This document shows positions 1 to 9,587 of a DNA stretch of 64,000 bases, in pieces. A program made the translations under genes and the position numbers. The notes under the pieces were generated by a model, which searched no databases, was not told the origin of the DNA, and saw nothing but the letters and a program-made list of their open reading frames with translations. Positions within the stretch are counted from its first letter, which is position 1. Each line of letters opens with the position of its first letter. Source of the DNA: Herbaspirillum sp. SJZ107 (lineage in GTDB: Bacteria; Pseudomonadota; Gammaproteobacteria; Burkholderiales; Burkholderiaceae_D); NCBI RefSeq assembly GCF_006715485.1, contig NZ_VFNH01000004.1:558001-622000 (forward strand), in the 5' to 3' direction.

Positions 1-1
1 C

Positions 2-463
2 CTGAACTTCGGCGATGCCGTCAGCCAGGATATCCGCGGCGCCGTCGCCTACCTGAAGGAGCGGGCGCCGGCCGTCGCCGTGACCGGCTTCTGCATGGGT
101 GGCGCGCTGACGCTGCTGGCGGCCTCGCAATTGCCCGACCTGTCGGCCGCCGTGGTCTGGTACGGCTGCCCGCCGCTCGACTATATCGACGCCAGCAAGA
201 TCACCGCGCCGCTGCAGGCGCACTGGGGCACCCAGGACGCATTCTTCCCGATCGCGACCATCGACGAACTCGACAAGAAGCTGGCCGCCGCCAACGTCGA
301 TTACGAGCCGCACCGCTACCTGGCGCATCATGCCTTCGCCAACGAGGAGGCTGTGGGCGCGGGCCGCATCGCCGGCACCCAGTACGACCCGGCATGGGCG
401 CAGGTGGCGTGGGACCGCACGCTGACCTTCTTCGGGCGCACCTTGTGGAAGCAGGCGGCCTGA
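2..463 (+). CDS. Dienelactone hydrolase family protein, 5' truncated by window edge
   Basis: The frame is open from base 2 to the TGA at 461, so only the C-terminal ~153 residues are present. The visible part has the alpha/beta-hydrolase nucleophile elbow GFCMGG, in which cysteine replaces serine as in dienelactone hydrolases. It is followed by an Asp in GTQDAFFP and a His in AHHAF, which complete a Cys-Asp-His triad. Family members hydrolyse dienelactone in chlorocatechol pathways, but many homologues act on unknown esters or lactones, and the substrate cannot be read here. A long inverted repeat lies just downstream. The true start is outside the window. Confidence 0.88.
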   Translation: MNFGDAVSQDIRGAVAYLKERAPAVAVTGFCMGGALTLLAASQLPDLSAAVVWYGCPPLDYIDASKITAPLQAHWGTQDAFFPIATIDELDKKLAAANVDYEPHRYLAHHAFANEEAVGAGRIAGTQYDPAWAQVAWDRTLTFFGRTLWKQAA

Positions 464-480
464 CGCGCCGCGCCTGACCC

Positions 481-542
481 GGTTGCCGGATTCCGGCCCC
501 GGTCCGTCGCCCAGCCGGCAGCGGAACCGCAATCCGGCAACC
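481..542. repeat. Long inverted repeat downstream of the hydrolase gene
   Basis: The 12-mer ggttgccggatt at 481-492 is perfectly repeated in inverse at 531-542, and an inner ttccg/cggaa pair can extend the stem. No T-run follows, so it is not a standard intrinsic terminator. It may be a transcript-end hairpin or a small dispersed element. The rest of the gap 464-685 shows no gene. Confidence 0.6.
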
Positions 543-685
543 GATGTCCAAACGGACGAGAACCCGGCTTTCCTTCAGAATGAACGGATAGCGCCTGGCC
601 GCCGGCATCCCTGTCTGCGGGATGCACTCCGCCTTCCCTGGACCTGACGCGGACGCGTGCCGTCCCCCACGCAAAGAGGCGCGTC

Positions 686-3600
686 ATGGAAAAGGAATCG
701 AAGCCATCGGGAGGCGTTCCGACCAGCGGGATCATTGCCATCGTCATGCTCACGGTCGGTGTCCTGTTCATCCGCACGGTCCCGCTCGAAGCCACCCGCC
801 TGCCGGTCAGCGAGCCGAAGATCCAGCAGGCAAGTGCCGGGCAAGACATGGATGCGCGGCTCTGGCAGGATCCCTTTGGCGCCGTGGCGCGCGCACGCGA
901 AGAGGCCCGGAAGCGCGACCCGAAGAAGGCCGAGGCCAGCGATAGCGAGCGCCAGCCCGAGAAAATCCTGGGCGAAATGAAGGATGGCGATCGCAAGGCA
1001 GTGGTGCTTGCCGTGATGCTCCAGGGCGGCCCTTACTCGGAAGACATCGAGACCCGGCGACGGGTCCGGTATGCGGTGCTGGCTGGCCTGGACGCCAGTG
1101 GCCAGGTGCCGATCGACGCCGAACACCTGGGCTACTTCTTCCCCAAGGGCCCGGACAAGTCCGGATTCGTGCCCTACGAATGGTTCCAGTCCAAGAAGGA
1201 AAAGGCTGGCGACCATGCGCCCAGGGTACTTGTACTGTGGCTTGACGGCAATGCGTTCAAGGATAAACCCCTGGAGGAGATGCGCACGCTGGTTGGCCAG
1301 ATCAAGCCCCGCGACCGGCTGGCAAGCTGGCGCGTACTCGGTCCCGCCACCTCGGGTGGATTGAGCGCCATGGTGAAGGAACTTGATGACATACCGGACG
1401 TACAGCCTTCCGGCGACCCGGAGCAGGCGGAAGTGCCGACCCTCTACTTCTATTCGGCCGTGCCCACTGCGCCGGACACGCGCATCGCACCCGAACTGCC
1501 GTCCGGCCAGAGCCTGCCGAGCCTGTTCGACAAGAAAGGCGTCAAGCTGGTACGGACCATCGGCGACGACAGGCAGCTGGCGAATGCGCTGATCAGGGAA
1601 TTGCGCTTGCGCGGACTGCATGCGGGCAGGCGGCGCACCGAGCAGGACGCGACCTGCGAATTGGGAAAGGACAAACCGCAGGTGCCCAGCCACGTCGCGA
1701 TCATCTCCGAATGGGACACCCTGTATGGCCGCGCCCTTGGCGACGCGTTCCTGACGCATGCCGACGCCGATGGCTTCTGCATCCACAGCGCCAGCTATGT
1801 GCGCGGCCTCGACGGCGAACAGCCTCCGGCCGCCGGCACCGGCGCTTCTCCCGCCAAGGCCGGCCCGGCCACAGCCGGGACCGAGGACAAATACGACAGC
1901 CGCCAGCTGGACGGCACCTACCTCGAGATCGCCGAGGGGCAGAGCCAGTTCGACTACCTGCGGCGCCTGGCAAAGCGCCTGACCGACATCGACCAGGAGA
2001 TCGGCGAGAGCAGCCCGGACGGCATGGGCCTGCGCGCCATCGGCGTGCTCGGTTCGGACGTGCACGACAAGCTGGTGGTGCTTCAAGCCTTGCAGCCGCA
2101 GTTTCCAAACGCGATCTTCTTCACGACCGACCTGGATGCGCGTTTCCTGCACCCGCGCGAGAAGGCCTGGACGCGCAACCTGGTCGTCGCCTCGCATTTC
2201 AACCTGCGCCTGGCGGAAACCATGCAGCCCGACATGCCGTCCTTCCGCGACGCTTACCAGACGTCGAACTTCCTCGCGACGCGCCTGGCCATGGACGACG
2301 CACTGCGCGCCGAGGCCGTGGCCGTGGCCACCGGTGCCGGCAAGCCGCCTCCTGGCGAGCCGACCAGCCAGGAGACCATACGCGCGTGGTTCACCGAGCC
2401 GCGCCTGTTCGAAATCGGCCGTACCAGGCCCTTCGACTTCAGCTCCGGACCGCCGGCCGCGCCGGCGGCCGACCGCGAGCCGGGCAGCGGCTGTACCGGC
2501 CCGGATTGGAAGCTGTGCGGTGCCAGTATCCATCCCGAGCCAAGCGACCTGTATCCGCACTTGCGCCTGTTTACGCTGTGGTTCGTCGCGAGCCTGCTGA
2601 TCCTCATGCTGTGGCTGCCCCCGGTCCTGGCCAGCCGCAAACTGCGTCGGCGGCTGCGCGGCGTCCTTCTCGCCGGTTCGCTGGCGCAACGGATATGGCG
2701 CTGGCAGGCTGCCGCGCTCGTGCTGGCGCTGGCGCACCTCGGACTGCCGCTGCTGCTGGCGCACTATTGGGAACCCTTCGCCATATGGCTCACGCATGAG
2801 GGCAAACCGCTGGTCGCCCTGGAAGGGATCAGCCTGTGGCCCACGGAAGCCATCCGGCTGGTGACGCTGCTGCTGTGCGTGTATCTCATTTATTCCGGCT
2901 GGGCCGCGCTCACCGAGAACCTGGACGACATCCTCAAGCGCTTCAATCTCCGTGAAATGCGCATGGACCTGGTGGACAAGCAACGCAAGGCCGACCGGCA
3001 CCTGCCGCGCTGGCTGCGCTTCGTAAACATGTTCTCGTTACGACTCATCCTGCCTCGGGACGTGAGCCACGGCAGCCCGAACGAACCCTTCTGGCGTCGC
3101 TACATCGTGCAGAACCGGATCAGCGCGCGCGCCACGCGCACCACTGCCTGCGTGCTGCTGGCAGGCCTCGCCAGCTGGTGCCTCGCGCAGGCGCTGCACT
3201 CGCCCTGGTTCGTTCCGCAGCGCGGCGAGCTGTCGCTGACGGTGCATCAATGGCTGCATAGCCTGATGTTCGTTGCCATCTATTTCCTTCTGTTCTTCGT
3301 GGTGGACGCCACGACGTTTTGCGTCAGCTTCGTGCGCGGACTGACCGCGTCGCGCGTGGTCAACTGGCCGAGCGACACGCTGCGCAGGTTCGAGAAGGAA
3401 CTGCAGATACCGGGCGTCTACCTGAACAAGTGGATCAACCTGCAGTTCATCGCCATGCGTACCAAGTGCGTCAGCCGCCTGATCTACTTTCCCTTCATCG
3501 TACTGTCGCTGTTCCTGATGTCGCGTAATCCCTTCTTCGACCACTGGACCATGTCCGGCACCGGCGTGGCGCTGATGGTGCTGGGGGCGGGTGTGGCCCT

Positions 3601-3928
3601 GGCCTGTGCGCTGGCATTGCGTTATGCGGCCGAAGCCGCGCGGCAGGACGCCATCCAGGATCTGAGCGACGAGATCATGCGCGCGAGCGGTGGCGAGCCG
3701 GCACCCTCCTGGCGCGGCATGCCGGCCGCGCCGCCAGTCAACCGGTCGCGGCCGGCGAGCGGGCCGAAGCCGGCCCAACTGAAATTGCTGCTCGAACGCA
3801 TGGAGCAGCTGCACGAAGGCGCCTTCGCCCCCTTCTGGCAACAGCCCCTGCTGAAGGCTTTCCTGCTGCCGTTCGCCACACTCGGCGGGACCAGCATCCT
3901 GGACTACATGGCATTGGCGAATCTATAG
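686..3928 (+). CDS. Large membrane protein of unknown function, 1080 aa
   Basis: I do not recognise a named family. A single N-terminal hydrophobic segment (about residues 14-32) is followed by roughly 590 mostly soluble residues, presumably extracytoplasmic. Seven or more hydrophobic segments follow, near residues 628-647, 671-691, 721-740, 818-836, 859-878, 931-946 and 958-978, with another at the C-terminus. The soluble part alternates beta-strand-like and helical stretches around residues 340-560 (for example VAIISEWDTLYGRALGDAF, AIGVLGSDVHDKLVVLQAL). That pattern recalls a periplasmic-binding-protein type I fold, but this is only an impression. The start has AGAGG at suitable spacing. 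No partner gene is adjacent: a convergent AraC gene ends within its stop region. A sensory or receptor-like membrane role is speculation. Confidence 0.8.
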   Translation: MEKESKPSGGVPTSGIIAIVMLTVGVLFIRTVPLEATRLPVSEPKIQQASAGQDMDARLWQDPFGAVARAREEARKRDPKKAEASDSERQPEKILGEMKDGDRKAVVLAVMLQGGPYSEDIETRRRVRYAVLAGLDASGQVPIDAEHLGYFFPKGPDKSGFVPYEWFQSKKEKAGDHAPRVLVLWLDGNAFKDKPLEEMRTLVGQIKPRDRLASWRVLGPATSGGLSAMVKELDDIPDVQPSGDPEQAEVPTLYFYSAVPTAPDTRIAPELPSGQSLPSLFDKKGVKLVRTIGDDRQLANALIRELRLRGLHAGRRRTEQDATCELGKDKPQVPSHVAIISEWDTLYGRALGDAFLTHADADGFCIHSASYVRGLDGEQPPAAGTGASPAKAGPATAGTEDKYDSRQLDGTYLEIAEGQSQFDYLRRLAKRLTDIDQEIGESSPDGMGLRAIGVLGSDVHDKLVVLQALQPQFPNAIFFTTDLDARFLHPREKAWTRNLVVASHFNLRLAETMQPDMPSFRDAYQTSNFLATRLAMDDALRAEAVAVATGAGKPPPGEPTSQETIRAWFTEPRLFEIGRTRPFDFSSGPPAAPAADREPGSGCTGPDWKLCGASIHPEPSDLYPHLRLFTLWFVASLLILMLWLPPVLASRKLRRRLRGVLLAGSLAQRIWRWQAAALVLALAHLGLPLLLAHYWEPFAIWLTHEGKPLVALEGISLWPTEAIRLVTLLLCVYLIYSGWAALTENLDDILKRFNLREMRMDLVDKQRKADRHLPRWLRFVNMFSLRLILPRDVSHGSPNEPFWRRYIVQNRISARATRTTACVLLAGLASWCLAQALHSPWFVPQRGELSLTVHQWLHSLMFVAIYFLLFFVVDATTFCVSFVRGLTASRVVNWPSDTLRRFEKELQIPGVYLNKWINLQFIAMRTKCVSRLIYFPFIVLSLFLMSRNPFFDHWTMSGTGVALMVLGAGVALACALALRYAAEAARQDAIQDLSDEIMRASGGEPAPSWRGMPAAPPVNRSRPASGPKPAQLKLLLERMEQLHEGAFAPFWQQPLLKAFLLPFATLGGTSILDYMALANL

Positions 3929-4897
3929 GACCGATCCGGCCCGCTTGCGCAGGACCGACGGCGCCGCACCATGGCTGGCCGCGATCGCCCGGCAGAAATG
4001 GGCCTGGCTCGAAAAGCCCCAGCGGAACGCGATGTCGCCGATGGCCGCGTGGCGCGCGGCCGGGTGCATCAGGTCGCGGTAGGCCATCGCCGTGCGCTGC
4101 GCCCAGATATGTTCGGCCAGCGAGGTCCCTTCCTGTGCGAACAGGCGGTTGAGGTGGCGTACCGACACGCCGGCGGCCCTGGCCACATCGAGCGGGCAGA
4201 GTTCGGGATCGCCCAGGTGGCGCGCGATGTGCATCTTGGCCGCCAGGATGTGAAACAGCGAGCGCGGCAGCGCGTCGGGTCCGCGCAGGCCGGATTGGGC
4301 CATCGTCCGCAGGACCGTGTGCACGCAGGCGGGCAGGGCGATGCTGCCCTCCGGCGTCGGCGCCTGCAGGTAGCCGCGCACGGCGCGCCGCAACTCGGTG
4401 CCGAGGGCGGCGCCGACGCCGCCGGCCGGCGCGATCTTCAGCGGCAGGTCGCCCACCCCCACGCCCCAGCAGGCATCGAGTTCATCGACCGGGATATCGA
4501 CTAAAAACTCCTGCATGTCCGTGGGGAAGGCCAGGGTGAACGGACGGCGGGTGTCGTAGATGATGGTATCGCCGGCGCTCAGCGCGAACTGTTCGCCGTC
4601 CTGGACGAAGACCGCGCTGCCCTTGACCAGGTGGCAGGCGAACACCGCTTCCTTCGGGAATAAGCCGACCAGGGCCGGACTGCGCTCGACCGCGTGGGCG
4701 TTGCCGCTGATGTCGGCGACGCGCATCGTGGGCAGCGCGGCGTTGGTCTGGCTGGCCACCAGGCCGGCGCGCGATTGCGAGGTGGTGCGCAAGCCGACCA
4801 GCGCGGCGGCATTGTAGCTGTCCCAGTAGGACAGCCGGTCGCCGGCGGCCACCGGGGCCGTGGACGCGTGGGTGACGCAAGGGGCGTGGACGAGCAT
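3923..4897 (-). CDS. AraC-family transcriptional regulator
   Basis: This 324-residue protein has an N-terminal sensor half of the AraC_binding_2 (cupin-like) type. The C-terminal ~100 residues carry the double helix-turn-helix of the AraC/XylS family (LDVARAAGVSVRHLNRLF, then DIAFRWGFSSQAHFCRAI). The start was set at 4897 rather than the upstream in-frame ATG at 4960, because GAAGGAG sits just upstream of 4897. It is divergent from the cupin and Rieske oxygenase genes, whose promoter region carries a matching direct repeat. It is therefore the likely activator of that pair. The inducer is unknown, presumably an aromatic acid. Confidence 0.9.
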   Translation of the reverse strand: MLVHAPCVTHASTAPVAAGDRLSYWDSYNAAALVGLRTTSQSRAGLVASQTNAALPTMRVADISGNAHAVERSPALVGLFPKEAVFACHLVKGSAVFVQDGEQFALSAGDTIIYDTRRPFTLAFPTDMQEFLVDIPVDELDACWGVGVGDLPLKIAPAGGVGAALGTELRRAVRGYLQAPTPEGSIALPACVHTVLRTMAQSGLRGPDALPRSLFHILAAKMHIARHLGDPELCPLDVARAAGVSVRHLNRLFAQEGTSLAEHIWAQRTAMAYRDLMHPAARHAAIGDIAFRWGFSSQAHFCRAIAASHGAAPSVLRKRAGSVL

Positions 4898-5012
4898 CGG
4901 GTTGTCTCCTTCTGTCGCGGCCGCTTCGTGGCGGCTCTCGCATGGCGTTTCCACAAACATAGCACGGCGGGGCGGACTTGCGCCATGGCGGCGGCGGCGG
5001 CCGCAATCCGAT

Positions 5013-5049
5013 GTCCCGCTCAGTCAAAAGCCAGGTCCCGCTCGGTCAA
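5013..5049. promoter_or_regulatory. Direct repeat, candidate AraC-type operator
   Basis: Two 15-mers, gtcccgctcagtcaa (5013-5027) and gtcccgctcggtcaa (5035-5049), differ at one base. Their starts are 22 bp apart, about two helical turns. The downstream copy abuts the expected -35 position for the TATATT at 5071. This is the usual geometry for an AraC/XylS activator, and the araC-like gene is divergent. Binding is inferred. Confidence 0.6.
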
Positions 5050-5070
5050 TCGCGGCGCCGGCCGCGGGTC

Positions 5071-5076
5071 TATATT
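5071..5076 (+). promoter_or_regulatory. Candidate -10 box for the cupin/Rieske genes
   Basis: TATATT lies 41 bp upstream of the cupin start codon. No good -35 hexamer is seen 17 bp upstream, where the second half of the direct repeat lies, as is common for activator-dependent promoters. Confidence 0.45.
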
Positions 5077-5116
5077 GAGAGCGCTGCATCCATCCATAAT
5101 AAAACAGGAGACTTTC

Positions 5117-5650
5117 ATGGTAGACAAGGCCAACACCGAATTCTGGCGCGACCTGAGCCCGATCGCCAACCCGTTCAAACCGCACGCGCTGCCCGAGGCC
5201 TTCATCGCCAACGCCGCGTCCGATGACGAGCGCCTGTACGTACCCTTCACCGACACCGTGTCTTCGCGCCCGCTGTGGATTTCGCCGTCCGCGAACAAGT
5301 GGTGCGACATCCTGATGGCGAAGAAGGCCGGCCTGGTCAACCGCCACTATCACCCGCACGAAGTGTTCGCGTACACGATTTCCGGCAAATGGGGCTACCT
5401 GGAGCACGACTGGACCGCGACGGAGGGCGACTTCGTGTACGAGACGCCGGGCGAGGGCCACACGCTGGTCGCCTTCGACCACGACGAGCCGATGCGGGTG
5501 TTCTTCATCGTCAGCGGACCGCTGATCTGGCTCGACGACAAGGGCGAATCCGCCGGCTATTTCGACGTCCACGACTACATCGCGATGTGCGAGCAGCACT
5601 ACGAAAAGATGGGTTTCGGCGCCGATGCGGTCAAGCGCCTGATCCGCTGA
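5117..5650 (+). CDS. Cupin dioxygenase, 2,4'-dihydroxyacetophenone dioxygenase-like
   Basis: This 177-residue single-domain cupin has clustered metal-ligand candidates H77, H79 and H81/E82 (RHYHPHE) and a second-motif His near 115 (GEGHTL). The layout matches the family of 2,4'-dihydroxyacetophenone dioxygenase, a non-haem iron enzyme that cleaves the side-chain C-C bond of hydroxyacetophenones. The start at 5117 was chosen over a longer frame because ACAGGAG precedes it at the right spacing and the upstream part overlaps the operator region. It is followed 16 bp later by a Rieske oxygenase, so it probably works on side-chain-bearing aromatics. The exact substrate is not readable from sequence. 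Confidence 0.8.
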   Translation: MVDKANTEFWRDLSPIANPFKPHALPEAFIANAASDDERLYVPFTDTVSSRPLWISPSANKWCDILMAKKAGLVNRHYHPHEVFAYTISGKWGYLEHDWTATEGDFVYETPGEGHTLVAFDHDEPMRVFFIVSGPLIWLDDKGESAGYFDVHDYIAMCEQHYEKMGFGADAVKRLIR

Positions 5651-5666
5651 ACGGGGAGGGCACGGC

Positions 5667-6743
5667 ATGTCCTACCTGAACAACGTCTGGTATGTCGCGG
5701 CGCTGGCCGGCGAAGTCGGTCCCAAACCGATGGCGCGCACCATCTGCGGCGAATCCATCCTTTTCATGCGCAAGGAAGACGGCAACTGCATCGCCGCCGG
5801 CAACCGCTGTCCGCACCGGTTCGCGCCGCTCGACCGCGGCACCCTGGTCGGTGACGGCATCGTGCAATGCCCGTACCATGGCCTGCAGTTCGACGGCGCG
5901 ACCGGGCGCTGCGTGCACAACCCCCACGGCAGCGGCAAGATCCCCGAGGCGGCGCAGATTCCCAGCTGTCCGCTGGTCGAACGCCACGGCCTGCTGTGGC
6001 TCTGGCTGGGCGACAAGGCGCTGGCGGATCCGGCGACGATCCCCGATTTCGGCTTCATGACGGATCCGTCCTTCCGCACCCAGACCGGCGCGATCCACGT
6101 GCAGGCGAACTATGAACTGATCGTCGACAACCTGATGGACCTGTCGCACGTCGAATACCTGCATGCGGGCGGCCTTGGCAGCGAGGCGATCAAGCGCGGC
6201 AGGATCGAGGTCACCCAGGCCGGCAGCACGGTGCACTCGAACCGCTGGTGCCCGGACGGCATGGCGCCGCCGGTGTGGGACGCGCTGTTCGACGATTACG
6301 GCAAGCCGGTCGACCACTGGCTCGACATGCGCTGGGACCCGCCGGGCGTGCTGCGCCTGGACGTCGGCGTGGCCCCCGTGAACGGCGCGCGCGAGCAGGG
6401 CGTGTGGGGCTATTTCAATCACTTCCTGACGCCGGAAACGGCGACCTCGACGCACTACTTCTGGTCGGTCAGCCGGGCATTCAAGATCGACGACGCCGCT
6501 GTCGACCGCGGCATCGAACAGGCGGTGCAGGTAGCCTTCGTCGGCGAGGACGTGCCGATCATCGAGAGCGTGGAACGGCTGATGGGAGGGAAGAGCTTCG
6601 AAGAGCTGCGCCCGGTACTGCTCAGCGCCGACGCCGGCGCCCTGCGCGCGCGCCGGGTGCTGCGCCAGCTGATCGCGGCGGAGCAGGCGGTCGCGCCGGC
6701 GCCACGCCGCATCCCCATCGTGGCAGGGGCAGCCGCACCCTGA
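5667..6743 (+). CDS. Rieske [2Fe-2S] aromatic oxygenase, vanillate O-demethylase (VanA)-like
   Basis: At 358 residues this has the length of VanA-type oxygenase subunits. The Rieske cluster ligands are C48, H50, C68 and H71 (CPH and CPYH). The mononuclear iron site has H161 and H166 in the DLSHVEYLH motif, with the acidic ligand probably in GEDVPIIES near residue 293. Such enzymes demethylate methoxybenzoates such as vanillate or syringate and need a separate ferredoxin reductase (VanB). None is encoded next to it, so the reductase must be supplied elsewhere. Together with the nearby gallate operon, a role in freeing gallate-type intermediates from methoxylated lignin aromatics is plausible but inferred. 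Confidence 0.85.
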   Translation: MSYLNNVWYVAALAGEVGPKPMARTICGESILFMRKEDGNCIAAGNRCPHRFAPLDRGTLVGDGIVQCPYHGLQFDGATGRCVHNPHGSGKIPEAAQIPSCPLVERHGLLWLWLGDKALADPATIPDFGFMTDPSFRTQTGAIHVQANYELIVDNLMDLSHVEYLHAGGLGSEAIKRGRIEVTQAGSTVHSNRWCPDGMAPPVWDALFDDYGKPVDHWLDMRWDPPGVLRLDVGVAPVNGAREQGVWGYFNHFLTPETATSTHYFWSVSRAFKIDDAAVDRGIEQAVQVAFVGEDVPIIESVERLMGGKSFEELRPVLLSADAGALRARRVLRQLIAAEQAVAPAPRRIPIVAGAAAP

Positions 6744-6771
6744 ACGGGGCCGACCCGGGCGGGCAAAAAAA

Positions 6772-6791
6772 AGCCCGCTCGGAAGCGGGCT
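6772..6791. terminator. Intrinsic terminator, best for the minus strand
   Basis: Stem agcccgct / agcgggct with a 4-base loop. A run of A on the plus strand precedes it, giving a U-run on the minus-strand transcript (end of the gntR unit). A weaker T-rich stretch follows on the plus strand about 11 bp later, so it may also stop the Rieske transcript. Confidence 0.75.
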
Positions 6792-6857
6792 GAATCTATC
6801 CTTTTTTGAGGAGAATAGAGGAGACAGGTGCAGTATGGCGTCCGGCGCACCAACCGT

Positions 6858-6871
6858 CCAATGGTCATTGG
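6858..6871. promoter_or_regulatory. 14-bp palindrome between Rieske gene and gntR
   Basis: ccaatg-gt-cattgg is a perfect inverted repeat with a 2-base centre. It resembles a dimeric regulator site but is downstream of both neighbouring genes. Its role is unknown. Confidence 0.35.
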
Positions 6872-6973
6872 TGATGCCGGCGATTCAGAATTCGCATGTC
6901 TTTCCTCATTTTATCAAGCAGGCCGGCATGACCCCCTGCGCCGGCACGAATGACACACCCCTCCGTACAGGTC

Positions 6974-6986
6974 CTGGCCCAACCAG
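6974..6986. promoter_or_regulatory. Second copy of GntR-type operator-like 13-mer
   Basis: ctggcccaaccag is identical to the 13-mer at 7733-7745 in the gntR-lctP intergenic region. It lies only 6 bp beyond the gntR stop codon. Read on the minus strand the core is TGGTTGGGCCA, one base off the FadR-subfamily pattern TGGTNNNACCA. Confidence 0.5.
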
Positions 6987-6992
6987 AAGCGC

Positions 6993-7712
6993 TCAGGCTG
7001 GCCCGTCGTCCTCCGCCAGCTTGTAGCGCACATAGTCGATGTGCGCCTGCATCGCCGTGCGGGCTTCCTCCGGACGGCGTTCGCAGATCGCGTCGCAGAT
7101 CGTGCGGTGCTGCATCAACAGCAGGTCGGACAGGGAGCGGTCGATCTCGCGCAAGCCATCGACGTTCAGGATGATGTGTTCGCGCAGCATCTTGGTGATG
7201 CTGCCGTGCAGGTGCAGGAACATGCTGTTACCCGAGGCCAGTGCGATCGCCTCGTGCAGTTCGACGTCGATGCGCGACTCGCCGGCGACATCGCCGACCT
7301 GGCGCGCATGCTCAAGCCTGTCCATCGCGTCCGAGATGCGCGCGCGGTCCTCGTCGCTGCAGCGCAGCGCCGCGAAATAGGCGGTCGCCCCCTCGAGCAC
7401 GCGGCGGAATTCGAGCATGTCCTGGTGCCGCGCCGGGCTGCTCGAGATCAGGTGCGCCCAGGGCGACGGCGTGGCGCCGGTGCGCATGCGGTCCGAAACG
7501 AAGATGCCGCTGCGCGGCTTGATCTGGATGAGGCCGCGCGCCTCCAGTTGCCGGATCGCCTCTCGCACCGTGTTGCGCGACACACCGTGGCGTTCTGCAA
7601 GTTCGCGCTCCGACGCGAGCTGGGTGTTGGCCGGCGCGCTGCCGTCGAGCAGGGTGTCTTCCAGTTTGGCGATCAGTTCGGCGACGCGGCCGCGTTGTTG
7701 GCTTTTCGGCAT
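6993..7712 (-). CDS. GntR-family regulator, FadR subfamily (LldR/GlcC-like)
   Basis: This 239-residue protein has an N-terminal winged helix (about residues 30-75, with RELAERHGVSRNTVREAI) and a C-terminal all-helical FCD ligand domain (about 90-225). The subfamily includes LldR (lactate), GlcC (glycolate) and PdhR. It is divergent from lctP-glcDEF, so it very probably represses or activates that operon in response to a 2-hydroxyacid. The start has GGAGA upstream. An identical 13-bp candidate operator lies on each side of the gene, suggesting autoregulation or DNA looping. Confidence 0.9.
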   Translation of the reverse strand: MPKSQQRGRVAELIAKLEDTLLDGSAPANTQLASERELAERHGVSRNTVREAIRQLEARGLIQIKPRSGIFVSDRMRTGATPSPWAHLISSSPARHQDMLEFRRVLEGATAYFAALRCSDEDRARISDAMDRLEHARQVGDVAGESRIDVELHEAIALASGNSMFLHLHGSITKMLREHIILNVDGLREIDRSLSDLLLMQHRTICDAICERRPEEARTAMQAHIDYVRYKLAEDDGPA

Positions 7713-7732
7713 TGCGTATATTTCTCCATCAT

Positions 7733-7745
7733 CTGGCCCAACCAG
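7733..7745. promoter_or_regulatory. Candidate GntR operator upstream of gntR/lctP
   Basis: The imperfect dyad ctggcccaaccag lies in the divergent intergenic region 7713-7910, 20 bp upstream of the gntR start. It fits the FadR-type TGGTNNNACCA pattern with one mismatch. The surrounding region is A/T-rich, as expected for the promoters. Confidence 0.55.
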
Positions 7746-7910
7746 TTTGTTTTGTTACGAGAATAGCGCAAATATTTACAAACTTAAAGAAAATCAAAAA
7801 TCGGAGACCTTATCGGCCCACGCGCCTGCCCTTATCGGGCGCGGCGTGCCTGCCTGTGTCCTCCGAAGCTCTGCCCGAAAGACTTATTCAATAAAAATGA
7901 GGAGACACAT

Positions 7911-9572
<1,662 letters not shown>

Positions 9573-9587
9573 CTTGAGGATGAAAAA

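Noticed and set aside
575-3001. 808-codon frame antisense to the 1080-residue membrane protein
   Set aside because: The plus-strand frame has membrane helices, a good ribosome site and coherent composition. The antisense product is a His/Gln/Arg-rich shadow.
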